Part shown: positions 45,681 through 57,099 of the stretch, one piece after another
How positions within the stretch are numbered: position 1 is the stretch's first letter
How the letters are laid out: each line of letters opens with the position of its first letter
DNA from: Mimachlamys varia
Lineage: Eukaryota > Mollusca > Bivalvia > Pectinida > Pectinidae
Length of the DNA stretch: 64,000 bases
Reading direction: 5' to 3'
Assembly: GCA_947623455.1 (NCBI GenBank)
Contig: OX392527.1
Coordinates: 34,712,201 to 34,776,200, forward strand
Program-made: the position numbers and the translations under genes
Notes under the pieces: generated by a model
Databases searched by the model: none
The model's input: the letters and a program-made list of their open reading frames with translations, nothing else
What the model was told of the DNA's origin: nothing

Positions 45681-46820
45681 AAGGATGTACAACGGATGAC
45701 GGACGTACCATGGACGGACCACGGACGAAAGACGATTTGGATAGCCCCCCCCCCATCAGATGGTTTGAGCTCAATAAAACCTTAATGCTTCCTTTGTTGA
45801 TTAGTATGAGTTCTTCAAATAAAATGTTTGTTAACTACAAACAAAGTAGTCTGTGCATTCAACAGAGTCTGCTCTTCCAATTGTTTTTTGGTCACAATAA
45901 AACCAAATCAATAGTTTCTCCAGATCCTTTAAAGTCAGGCATGTTCTACAGTGAATAAAACAGTGTGTTCTAACTATGTGTTTTACAGTAATATTTAAGA
46001 CTAAATTAAAAAAAACAAAAAAACAAAAAAAAAACAACAACAACACACGTCCCCTGTCGCCATTTCAATTTTTCTAAGCAACATCAACCTTGATAGCAAT
46101 GTCTGATTTTAGCAATCATGTCTTAACTGTTTTATGAGGCTGAGCGTGAAATGAGAATATATTGATGAAAACCTTCTGTCAGTGACAATGCTATTTGTTT
46201 GAGTTTATTAAAAATTTTACCTGGCCCGAGTACTCCAAAAGAAATATCTTCTATCACTGGTTGGATTTCCATCATCTTACTTCTATGTAATTGAATAAAT
46301 AACAGTATGAACTTTCAACCAAATCCATTAATCTTTTCTGAAATAATCACCTGGAAACCAAGATTTAACGAAAATAAAACGGACGGGGACAAACACAACA
46401 GCACCCCCCCCCCCCCCCCCCCCCCCCGGTTTCACCGGCAGGGAACTGGAAACAACCCATTCTTTACCATAATATTAATTAGATATGAATTAGAGTCGAT
46501 AATTATGTAGATTTGTATATAACTTGTCGTTGGTTTGTTTTACAACTGTTCCAAAATGTCCAACGTCCTTTCTAGGCAACATATATGAAAACCTCGTATC
46601 TTCTAAACACCACCTTGTCATCGATCGGTATGCACAGCAATAAAACTAAAAATAAAAAAAAAACTTATTATATAACATATTTTCATTTCACAGTTTATGA
46701 GATACAGTTTATTAAATAATATGTGAAAACAGTTTAACACGATCAGACATGTCTTACGCTTAACGATAGAGTGGCCTTAGGAAAATTACACTTGGAATTC
46801 TTCTAACCTCCCAAGTAAAC
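45681..46820. other. No supported gene
   Basis: AT-rich with homopolymer tracts, including an A-rich run near 46.01 kb and 24 consecutive C at 46404-46427. Confidence 0.45.
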
Positions 46821-46844
46821 CAGGGACGTATATATGTATACGTC
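46821..46844. mobile_element. Probable degraded micro-palindrome (CAGGGACGTATA type)
   Basis: CAGGGACGTATATATG followed by TATACGTC; the outer half of the right arm is lost. It belongs to the group at 47108, 47780, 48487 and 50557. No clear flanking duplication. Confidence 0.45.
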
Positions 46845-46880
46845 ATACCACGGGACTTAGATCTAAGTCCGTGGTCATAC
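46842..46880. mobile_element. Micro-palindrome of a second type with 7-bp flanking duplication
   Basis: A 25-bp near-perfect palindrome at 46849-46873 (arms CACGG(G)ACTTAGA and TCTAAGTCCGTG) lies between direct repeats GTCATAC at 46842-46848 and 46874-46880. It sits in the right arm of the neighbouring CAGGGACG-type palindrome. Confidence 0.65.
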
Positions 46881-47100
46881 CAGATTTAGATTTTTGAAAA
46901 TGTCACCAATGAGACACGAGGAAAATGCCATGTGTTATAATTCTAAAATCTGATTTTCCAAAAAATAAGCGGGTTTTCAATTTGATGTACAAAAATGTGG
47001 GAAGGTAATATTAGTTCAAAAAAAGACTTTTGTACGGATTGTTAAACGGGAGGTAACTCTAAAGTTTTAATGCCATGAGGTTTTCTATCACGGTGTCTAT

Positions 47101-47138
47101 AAAATGACAGGGACGTATATAAACGTCCCTGAAAATGA
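47101..47138. mobile_element. Micro-palindrome insertion with 7-bp target duplication
   Basis: 24 bp at 47108-47131, with arms CAGGGACGT and ACGTCCCTG around ATATAA. It is flanked by AAAATGA at 47101-47107 and again at 47132-47138. Confidence 0.75.
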
Positions 47139-47772
47139 TAACTGGTTTTTTTTCAAGTCAGTGTATCTTTTTATGAAATTAAACAAAACTGTGTTATATT
47201 CATCTTCAGTTAGAGCACGAAATTGCTAACTGAGTCCGTGGTTAGAGATCTTCTATGCCAAGTCCGTAATGCAGCTTTCGATATGTGTAATTACTCTAAA
47301 CACCATATTTTAGGTCCAAAACTAGCTGTAACAAATTCCCAGGTCCCTGTGAGTAAATTACTTTCTAGTATGAATAAGTGATATTTAATATAAAAATAAG
47401 ACATTAATTCAGCCTTGACCTACAATGTTTTTTTAATGTTTATACTTCTCTCCGGAATATAAAAAAAAAAAAAAATCTCGATGCTTTTGTTTGTAATGAC
47501 TTACATAACTTGAATCTAAATAATATAATTCACTCCCGACAGAAGGTATCGGAAACCGGAGAGAAACCGGAGAGCGAGAGGGAATCGGGTTTGATTTCAG
47601 ACTGAGGCGACGTCGACTTTTTGACTGGTTTTTAGTGTTAACCATCTCTGTGATCACAATCGGAGAGATATGCTAATATGATTGTGAAATCACCCCCTCC
47701 CCGCACCAGTGTTGAATACAAGCCAAAATATGTGATATAAATGACGCAAAATTGCATTCACAACAGTCATGC

Positions 47773-47821
47773 AAGAAAGCAGGGACGTATATGTGTGTCA
47801 CATATACGTCCCTGAAGAAAG
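47773..47821. mobile_element. Micro-palindrome insertion with 7-bp target duplication (longest)
   Basis: 35 bp at 47780-47814: two perfect 16-bp arms starting CAGGGACGTATATGTG around TGT. It is flanked by AAGAAAG at 47773-47779 and 47815-47821. Confidence 0.78.
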
Positions 47822-48396
47822 TAATGTTTACAATTTTTGTTAACACCAGTGTTATATTAGATATCTATAATTAATAAAATCAAATATCATAATGTTGTAG
47901 GAAGAGATAAGAATATTCAGAACATAGGCAGATACATGATATTGGGTTGGGGGGAGGGGGGGGGGGTTGTTACATTTTTTTTTGTCATCTTGAATTTTTG
48001 TGTATAGGGTGTTCGGCCTCTCATCCACATTGAGTTCACAACAACATTATAAATTGCATCTTTGTTATTCACAATATATATAATTTGTATTAGTCACTAT
48101 ACGTTGACGTTATTTAGCTGCCCACCTAGCTAGCGTTTGACAGGCACTCGCACTGTGACCCTTTGTCGGGACACTATAGGGGTCTGATTAAGCTAGGGTC
48201 TCTGTAACAAACACTGGGACTGGTTTATTCTGACAGAAGATTCAACAATATTTTCTCTGGTGTGTTTTTACATAATTATCTGAGAATTTGTTACAGCTAG
48301 TTTTTAACCAAACCTGAGGTGTTTAGAGTAATTTTACACTATTGGGGTTTAGATAAATTTTCGATAACCCCCCCCCCCCCCCCCCCCAATGGTCAT

Positions 48397-48472
48397 AATT
48401 TTCGATAAAATGCCCACCTCAATGGTCATATAAGCTTTATGACCACTGGGGCGGCATTTTTACCGAAAATTT
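48397..48472. repeat. Imperfect hairpin next to a 20-C run
   Basis: The left arm AATTTTCGATAAAATGCCC plus CAATGGTCATA is complementary, with a few mismatches, to the right arm TATGACCACTGGGGC plus CATTTTTACCGAAAATT. Centre AAGCTT. It lies just after a run of 20 C at 48368-48387. Confidence 0.8.
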
Positions 48473-48479
48473 AATCTCA

Positions 48480-48517
48480 CTTTAGGCAGGGACGTATATG
48501 TCCGTCCCTGGTTTATG
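48480..48517. mobile_element. Micro-palindrome insertion, flanks partly decayed
   Basis: 24 bp at 48487-48510, arms CAGGGACG and CGTCCCTG. The flanks CTTTAGG and GTTTATG agree at five of seven positions. Confidence 0.6.
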
Positions 48518-48519
48518 TC

Positions 48520-48900
48520 CAAAACTATCTGTAAACAATTTCTGTTTGTTAACTGCCTTCTGTTATTTCCACCTGTGTTTCGGAGCCGCGGGGGCGGGGA
48601 CTGCCGCGGGGCAATAGACCACCTATAGGGCACGGTAACCCAGGGGCACAGTGTCGGTCCCTCTGTACCACAAGGCTGGTCGGTCAGCCTTCAAACCGCC
48701 TCTGTAACTTAGTCGGCGTGGCCTGTGTGAGGATCGACTGGCGAATAACACTGTGTTGGTGGGGGAGATGGTGGTAATGATAAAAGTCTGTGACTCCTCA
48801 GATAATACGGTATTAAGTACCTTGATCATCACCACGTCAAGGACGTTAAATACAAAATAAGAAGACGGGGGTGATTTCATTTCACAGTGCCAATTTTTTT
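48520..48900. other. GC-rich patch, nothing recognised
   Basis: Contains GGAGCCGCGGGGGCGGGGAC and a stretch with balanced composition to about 48.85 kb. It may be an unrecognised mobile element or an old exon; ORFs here have no recognisable domain. Confidence 0.35.
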
Positions 48901-48904
48901 CATC

Positions 48905-49400
48905 TTTTTGTAAATCCAATACAACGAAATACGATTTTATATCCTATAAAACGGAATCAGTTTTTAATATCCAATACAACGGAGTAAGATTTTAATACAA
49001 TGCAACGCAGTAACATTTTATTATCAAACGGATTAAGATTTTATCATCCTATTGAACCGAATAAGATTTTGATATCCAATACAACGGAATAAGATTTTAA
49101 TATCCAATACAACCGAATAAGATTTTAACATCCAATAAAACGGAATCAAATTTTATTATCCGATACAACCGAATAAGATTTTAATATCTAATAAAACGGA
49201 ATAAGATTTTAATATACAATACAACGGAGTAAGATTTTAATATCTAATACAACGGAATAAGATTTTAATATCCAATAAAACGGAATAAGATTTAAATATC
49301 CAATACAACCGAATAAGATTTTAATATCTAATAAAACGGAATAAGATTTTAATATCCAATAAAACGGAATAAGATTTTAATATCCAATATAAGATTTTAA
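48905..49400. repeat. 28-bp tandem repeat (CCAATACAACGGAATAAG)
   Basis: About 17 units built from CCAATACAACGGAATAAG and ATTTTAATAT, with variants AATAAAACGG and AATACAACCG. Confidence 0.93.
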
Positions 49401-49689
49401 ACGGAAATAAGATCATTGCAGAGTTCAAATATTTTCTCAACATGTTATTTGTAGCAATATATAAATAGATATGAATGTTCCTGCTCAAGCTTTGTACCAA
49501 AACGAATATTAACGCGTCGCTTCTGATGCTAGGGACGCGAATAATCAACATAAACATATATATCAATACATATTTTTTATCAGTAATAATATTATTTAAT
49601 ATTGCATTGTTTGGAATATAGAAAGGAGTTGACTGAGTGATCAATACTACATAAGACATCTGCTTCAATGGTTTGAAAACAATATGTTA

Positions 49690-49870
49690 TTTTGCTTCTA
49701 CTTTTAAAACAATTTCTGCTGGTGACCCTCAAGGTTCGGTTCTTGGTCCCTTTTCATTATTGCTAAATTCATTAATTATTAATCAGCAAACACTTAAGTA
49801 TGACACCTCTCTTTATGTTATTGCAGATAAGTATGTAATAACTCCAGCTGAAGACCTGTAATAAATATAA
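49690..49870 (+). pseudogene. LINE reverse transcriptase fragment
   Basis: Translates as SAGDPQGSVLGPFSLLLNSL, then YDTSLYVIADK with the FADD box damaged. The order PQGSVLGP...DDTSLYV is the LINE palm domain; the Asp pair region has lost sequence. Continues after a stop. Confidence 0.7.
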
Positions 49871-50549
49871 GAAGATATACATTCACCTGACTACTTGTAT
49901 CCGATATTAATACATCAGATCACCCTCGTCTACGTACTGCAACTTGCATTACATGTATGATCATACAGTTGCTTTCCTGATGTTACACACCCATGGAATA
50001 ACCTCGATCTGTAGTATCATTTTTCAACTACTTTGCTACCGGAACTATATAAAAATACCTTCGCGTAATATCTCTGAACTTTTCCATTACCTGCAATTTA
50101 CTTGCTTCTTCACCTGAAGAGCTTGCTAAAGCAGGTGAAATCGCTAATGAATCTGGGTTTGTTTATTTTTTTTTTTATATACCCCAAGTTTAATTGATAT
50201 TTTCATTCGTGTTGTCATTTTTCATTAAATTGAATATATTTATTTATGAATATTGACCAGTACATATAGTCCTTCACTGGACGGTATCCCTCTGCTTTTC
50301 TACTGGCAACTTTCTATGTTTCTTTGTCAATCACCTGATCAGAACACATGTTCTATAGAAAAAGACCAATATAGGCTATGTCTGATGTTTAATCCTCGGA
50401 TAACTTGTGCAACAAAAAACCCTCATCATCATGTCTTCCTACGGAATGGCAAATAGAATGGAGCAGACTTTGTATATTTGAACACGACCACACACATATG
50501 TTGTAGATCATTTAGTACTGAAAAAAAGCTTGGTCACGTTTTATGTAGC

Positions 50550-50585
50550 CCTGTAGCAGGGACGTATATATGTCCCTGCCTGTAG
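50550..50585. mobile_element. Micro-palindrome insertion with 7-bp target duplication (shortest)
   Basis: 22 bp at 50557-50578 (CAGGGACGTATATA plus TGTCCCTG). It is flanked by CCTGTAG at 50550-50556 and 50579-50585. Confidence 0.75.
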
Positions 50586-53500
50586 TGACAGTTTCTTGTA
50601 TCGTTTGTCCATTTACACGCCCCTGTGTTTTGGTAGGCCAACAATGAAGTTAGCATAATTTTAAAACTTGTATCTTTGTCACGAAAAAAAATAGAAGAAA
50701 ATAAATCATATTTTGTTTTTGTTATTAAACAGTGGCTTTTATTTCCTAGTAGAGATGTACTGTATATTTTATTGTTATATGCGTTTCTTCTATACTTTGT
50801 TGGCCGCTTGAACTGTGGTTGGATCCGCAGGAGCCTGAACATTTGTTACACTAGATTTGAACCTAACTGTTAAACTTTTTAAGTTTTTAGCGCAATTTGA
50901 TACTTTGGGGGAATTTAGATCAATTTTTGATAAAAATGGAATATGACCATTGACGAACATTTCTTTATCGAATATATATATAAACCTCCCAAAAGTATAA
51001 AAATTTCACTGAAACTCCTTACAAATTCTGAGGCCCCTGTGTTTGGGTATCGTTCAGTACTCGGCCTAGTGCGCCCCATCTGCCGAACTGTTGAATCTAA
51101 TGATTTGATTGGTCCATTGGTATTCCCGCACTCAGTAGACAACCCAAGCTGTAAGCTGACAGGAAGGAGTCTGCATGCAAAGAAATCGAAACTGAGAACA
51201 GTGGCCGTCTGGCGGAGAAAAGACAACTTGACGGTAATACTTCATAGAAAATATTACATTTTGTATTAATGTTGTTTGTATAACACTTCAATAGACATGG
51301 CCAAGACGGAAATGTTGCCATTGGTTTTCGCCGGAGCTTCATGGAAAAGTCATCAAAGTTTGTCAACAACACACGTTAGGCTAAACAAGACTAATTTGAT
51401 ATGGTAGTCATAGAATAATGCTTAGATCACAGATGTCACACATAATAGCTTTTTTGAAGCGTATCTCATAAATTAGAAAATAATGTGTTTCAATATATTG
51501 AGTTTTGTTTTCAAATATTGTTTTTTTTTTCATTCAGACATCCTAGCTGCAGATCTTGTATCAAAACGCTTACCATAGCAACAGTGTGAGATGCTGCAAC
51601 TGAGATTTGCCTAATATATGTCAAAAGGTAACTATAAATAGGTCTATTTTGTTATGTATTTCAAGAGAACACAATAAAGCTTTGGACACTGGGGTACCAC
51701 TCATTAAGTTTCCAAAGTTTATCAAAATTATATATTTTATATTTGTAAAATGCACTTTAATGAGTAGCCCCATGAATATTGACATTTGCACTGCATCTAG
51801 AAATAGTATATTGCCCTGTGAAACTTCTACCAACCTGCATGTTTGGAAACTTGTTTTTAAGTTTGTAAGTCAGTAGTCAACATCCATCTAATTTGAAGCA
51901 ATCTCTTTGGAATACAGAATTAACCAACTGAGACATGTGAACATTGTAGACAGGAGAAACTGTCAAGCAATGCAAGGATGTCACTGTTAAGAAAGGGTAA
52001 CTGAACATTAAAATGGAGAGAAGAAAATTATTTTCTCTAATGACTAGTTATTATACTTACATAATATTAAGGATGATAAGATAAATGCTCGACAGGCAGC
52101 CAAGGGAGGTAATTCGACAATACTGATAGGTCAAAATATTATGGAGAGCATAACCTTTTGTGAGGCTAGAGTGTCATAGCTGAGCTTCAATATTAGAGTT
52201 TAATTTTTGGGAATGGGCCTGTAGTTTTTGTAAATACTGAAATTGGTTGTGCTAGTTTCTGTAAACAATACTGAAAAGTTTGTTTTGGATTTTCTAAAAT
52301 TTTGCAATAGAAATGGTGCTGAATTTGGCTTAAAAATTGTTCCAAAAAGTTATAATTAATCTAATTCTATATCTGGAACTAAAGCATTCATTAAAAACTG
52401 AATATGTGAATACATCTTGCAAGAAAAGCACTACATGATTATATAAGTATAATGCAGTTCACTATGAACTACACTTTCAACATCTAATGTCTTAGATGGA
52501 CATCACATGTAGCTTAGGATATGGTATTTTATATGTGTTATTTGTTACTACCTGGTATGTCCTATGCATAAACAGCAGAGTTTTACACAGTGGCATGTTT
52601 CAAGCCCCATTATATAAAAAAAAAATTGCATGCACTAAATGTCTACAATACTTCTAACTTTCTTCTAGCCTATATCTGATGTAAGTATCTTGCAACATGT
52701 TTCAGCAAATATATTGGCTTATAATCGGGTACTTGTAAATGAATAGCTCATCTAAAGAGCTCAAACTTCCTCCACTTGGAGACGATGAAGAATGCTGAGA
52801 TGCTGCAACAAACATATAGTCATTGTCTAACACCAGCAGAACCTCATCATTGAACTGCCATTTTACCAGTTCCATGTCAGAAGGAAAATAGGTCATCAGA
52901 TGGTCAGACCATGGGTCAATTCCACCCTGGATATGATTGATGATTGAAAGTTTCTAGCCAGAATGCGGCCAGGATAGCAAACACCACAAGTTCTACAGGA
53001 AGCCAATTGAGACAAGTAGTCTTCATGTTCATCTTGCTTTGATTTGGTGGCCACAGAATAAGCAACTGTTACTCAAGGGGGAACTGTGGTCAGGGGTAGA
53101 GACTGAGAGCAGCAGATGGCAGTAGGAGAATTGGCCGCTTTATTTAAATTCAGGTCTAGTGGGTGATGGTTTGAGTTGGTACATATTGGCGTTTTGTCTC
53201 CCCGCAAGACTTGATGGCTGTTCTTCGCCACATTCATCATGTTTTACATGGAAGACAATTTCTTGGCGATGTCTACTGTTCGAATGGTGGACAGCAGTGG
53301 ATGGAGTATTGACTGATAGAGTACAGGGTTTTCTTTCAAGAAGTTTGTTTTTCCAGCAGACAAAATTAATAGAGAGGTACATGTATACAGTTGTTGAATT
53401 TTCTAGTGTGTGCAAGGGTATTGAACTATTTAAAATGCGTGTGTGTGAAATACGACTGAAACTGCATTGCTCAATTTCTCTTTCCCATTCTATGTATCAA

Positions 53501-54470
53501 AATAACTTCAACAAGTATTCATTTGATCCAGACACACCTGTTATGGTCATTACACACACCCTGATCATTTGACCACAGGATGTAGATTTTGAGTTTGTGT
53601 GAGTTTGGATTTGGATGAGGGAGATTTTGAGGGAAATTGGTAAATTTGGTCCAAATGAGTCTCCCTTGTTATGGGGGAGGGTTAACGGGAATGCTCTTAT
53701 TTTTATGGTGATTTTCTGGCAAAGAATGTTACGACATTTTCATCTATTTTATCAGTTGGATGATATTAATTGAAATGTTACAGACTTCTGAGAGTATTTT
53801 TAATTGAGAGAATTATCTGGGATAACTTTATTGATTTCGTCTTGGCTTGGGAGAAGTTGAAAAAATAAAAATACATCGTAAATTTGATAAAAAATTAATG
53901 TTTTTCAAATAATAATTGAGTGCCTTGGTCTATGGGAGATAACTCTATTTCACAGCAGGCAAAGAGTTCAGATAAAATTCACTTCAGGATTGCTTAATAT
54001 TAATATTCAAACCTATTCATCTGTATGACAAAATGTTTAAAAATAAAAAAAATGGCAGATGATTTTGACAGGGAGTCAGATTTCAACAGATTTACACAAG
54101 ACCGACAATGATTGGAGGAAAGAGATTTAAATCAAATGAACAAGATTTCCAAGACTTTTAGATTATTGAATGAATCTTTATGTGGATTACGGGGTAGACT
54201 GGTGTCAAAACTATGAGAAAAGATGACAGTGAAGATGATAATGATGGTCTAACAGACAATGGATGTGTCAGTTATTTATAGTTCATTGCAAAGGAAATCC
54301 TGCTTATTTGACATAAATTTATTTAACCTTATCAATAGTGTACATGACTATAACCATATTTAGATGTATAGTTTTGATTATTTTTCCACTGAATGAATGG
54401 CCTAAGGGGAAAAAAGCATTTATCTTGGAAAAATAGTCACCAACTTAAAAAACAAAAATTCAGGCGACAT
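50586..54470. other. No supported gene; possible weak ORFs
   Basis: Mostly AT-rich non-coding DNA, possibly 5' intronic sequence of the next gene. Between 52.70 and 53.42 kb there are ORFs on both strands (for example minus 52702-52896 with SSSSPSGGSLSSLDELF). None shows a domain or a convincing splice pattern, so I do not call a gene. Confidence 0.35.
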
Positions 54471-54479
54471 AGATAGATT

Positions 54480-54960
54480 TTTCATGTTGATGTCATCCAC
54501 GCAATGGTTAAATTTCCATGCGATAACTTAAGTTTTCTTGGGCCAATCATATTCAAACTTCATACAGTGCTTCCTTACCAAATGTGCTTGCTTTGGATTG
54601 CTTTTAGGATCAAAGGTCAAGGTTACTGATTTACCATAAATAGAAAATTGGTTTCCATGCAATAACTTGAGCTTGCTTTACCTGATCAAGCTCAAACTTC
54701 ATACATGCTTGAGATTGCTGTTCAGATTCGAAGGTCAAAGGTCAAGGTCACTTTTACTATTCATAGGAAATCAGTTTCCATGTGTTAAAAACTCGAGTTT
54801 GATGCAGTGCTTTCTTGCAGAAACTGCTTTCTTGGGATTGCTTTTCATGTTTAAAAGTCAAGGTCACTGTTAACGTTACTACAGTACAAATAGAAAATCT
54901 GTTTCCAGTTTCCTTCGGGAAACTTTATATACTGCTTACTGGTTTCTGTATGAAAATTCT
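54480..54960. repeat. Degenerate tandem repeat of about 125 bp
   Basis: Three or more units with TTTCCATGC-ATAACTT, CAAACTTCATACA, GGATTGCTTTT and AAGGTCAAGGTCAC. The unit resembles a dispersed repeat of molluscan DNA, from memory only. Confidence 0.7.
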
Positions 54961-56762
54961 TCAAAAACAATGAACATCAGGGATCAATCTAGTCCTTTTT
55001 AAGTTTTTTACAATCATTCATGTGTAGTTTCCCCTACAAATTTTGATTACTTTTCCCTTCATAATTGTGGTAAATTTCCTGAAATATTGTATTTTCCCTC
55101 ATTTTTGATATCAATAAAATGTGCTTTCAAGTTTAAAAAGTATAACTTTGTGACTTTAAAAAATCCCCTTTGAAGAGCTTATTTTTCGCTTAAGTCAAAA
55201 AATGGTAGTTTCCCCTTAATCCTAGATTAATCTCTGATTATTCATTATAACAGGTAAAAAGCTGGAAATTTTATCATGAAAAGTCTGTCATGAGACACCT
55301 TAATATCATAATCTGCATTTACATCATAATCTGCAAGTTCATTCATTGCTTGGAAATCCATAAAATTCACTGGGGCTTGACTGCTTCCTTGACATATTTA
55401 GCCAATGATTTTCAGATGGTGGCAGGTTTTTTGCCAGGCATCAATAAAGTCCAGTACAAAGATCCAATTCCAAACTGTTGAAAAAAGCTAACAGTCTTTC
55501 CGAATGCCTTTTATACATTGTTTTAGATTTTCATCTATTCAGATGACAATGCTAAATCTAACACTTTCATTGCACAATATTTCATTAAATATGGGTTCTT
55601 TTGATCATCAAAATTATATTTTAAAGTGGAAATTTCCCCAAACTGAATAAAACACATGCTATAGATATTCCATTTTGCTCTAAAATATCAACAAACATTT
55701 CCCTATTTTAGGATAGGGTCCCTTTTCCAAAATACCTGGCACAATCCCTGGGTGCATAGTAGGCTCTTGGAAACACTATGATTTATTGACATCAATTTAG
55801 TCCAAGGGATTATGCACAAGTTCTTGTCTTTTTCCTGTCCTTCAACAATTCCTTTTGTCAATTTTTCTCAAAAAGCAATTGAAGGATCTTCTTCCAATTT
55901 CATATTTAAAAACATTCTTAATTGTGCATGTTTTCATTTTGGGAATGATTGAAACAAAACAGCCATCTTGGATTTTGAGTGTTCAAATTTGTTGTCACAA
56001 TTCTATAGAAAATAATTCTTCTTCAAATTTCAAATGAAGGTTCTAGTTGATCCATATTGTTGTGCATGTTTAATGTTGAGTACAATCAGAGAAAAAAATA
56101 AATAGCCACCAGATTATGACAGTTTAAGTTACTTTTCTTTCTCGATAAGCCGTTCATGAATCTTTTTCAAATTCCATGTAGGTTCCCCTGGTCAAGAGTT
56201 GTTCCTTGACCTGATATGCACCATTTAGGACTAATCAGAAAAACTATAATGCCACCAGGCAGCCATTTTTGATTTTGGAAGTTCCATTCTTTTCAATGAA
56301 CAATAATAACATCGCACTGACATGTCCATTCTGACATGTACCTATTGATAAAAGTTGGCTATCAGTGATGCAAATAATAGCCTTGCGAGACTTGCTTAAA
56401 CTGGTCTGTTTTCGCATCGACAGTGTTTTTATCTACTGGGTAATAGGAAGTACTCAAAGTGTGACATTTTTATAAGTCATTAATTTTGAACAATTGTACA
56501 TCAATAAATCCCATCATGTTACCAATGAAAGAGCTCCATTCATGTAAACATGAGTACCTGCCAGTCAAATATTTCTAGGCCCCAATCATGTATACCTGAC
56601 AGTATATGGAAAACATTACCGTCACATGGCTGACAGGTATTTGTCTTGACATTACTGGGTTGGATGATTCTGTAATCATGACCTATCCACTGATTTTTTA
56701 TACTTGATTAGTTACCTTATTCTTGTGCCAAAACGAAAATATGTTTTACCATGTAGTCTATC
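54961..56762. other. No gene seen
   Basis: AT-rich sequence, some of it repeat-like (CCATTTTTGATTTTGGA and related words), without a credible ORF. Confidence 0.4.
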
Positions 56763-57026
56763 AAAGTATTAATAGGGGTGGTCGGGTGGTGCAGTGGATA
56801 GCGCACTTACCTTTCACCAAGGCGGCCGGGGTTCGACTCCCCGTGCGGACGTGAAAAGGTATGGGGTCACCTGCCCGACTACGTGGGTTTTCTCCGGGTA
56901 CCCCGGTTTCCTCCCACATATACCCCTCGCGTGCTAATATCCAGGCCAACAAGAGTGATTAATATAAGTTGTATAACTTGTTTCATAATTGTTGTAAAAT
57001 AAATAAAGTTTATATAAAGTATTAAT
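56763..57026 (+). mobile_element. Full-length tRNA-derived SINE with 11-bp target duplication
   Basis: A 242-bp element (56774-57015). The tRNA-like head has A box TGGTGCAGTGG and B box GGTTCGACTCC inside a perfect five-pair T-stem CGGGG/CCCCG. The conserved core is GTGGGTTTTCTCCGGGTACC and CGGTTTCCTCCCACA. The AT-rich 3' tail ends AATAAAGTTTATAT. The direct repeats AAAGTATTAAT at 56763-56773 and 57016-57026 are identical, which points to recent insertion. The core matches widely conserved metazoan/bivalve tRNA-SINE cores (from memory). It is transcribed by RNA polymerase III if active. Confidence 0.9.
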
Positions 57027-57099
57027 CCATAATGACAATTCAATCCACTTTCTCATTTTGATCACTTCCAATTGAACTTCAAACACTGGCTCTGCTTTA

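Noticed and set aside
52702..53572. Candidate gene on either strand
   Set aside because: Overlapping ORFs on both strands, no recognisable domain, no splice sites that extend either one.
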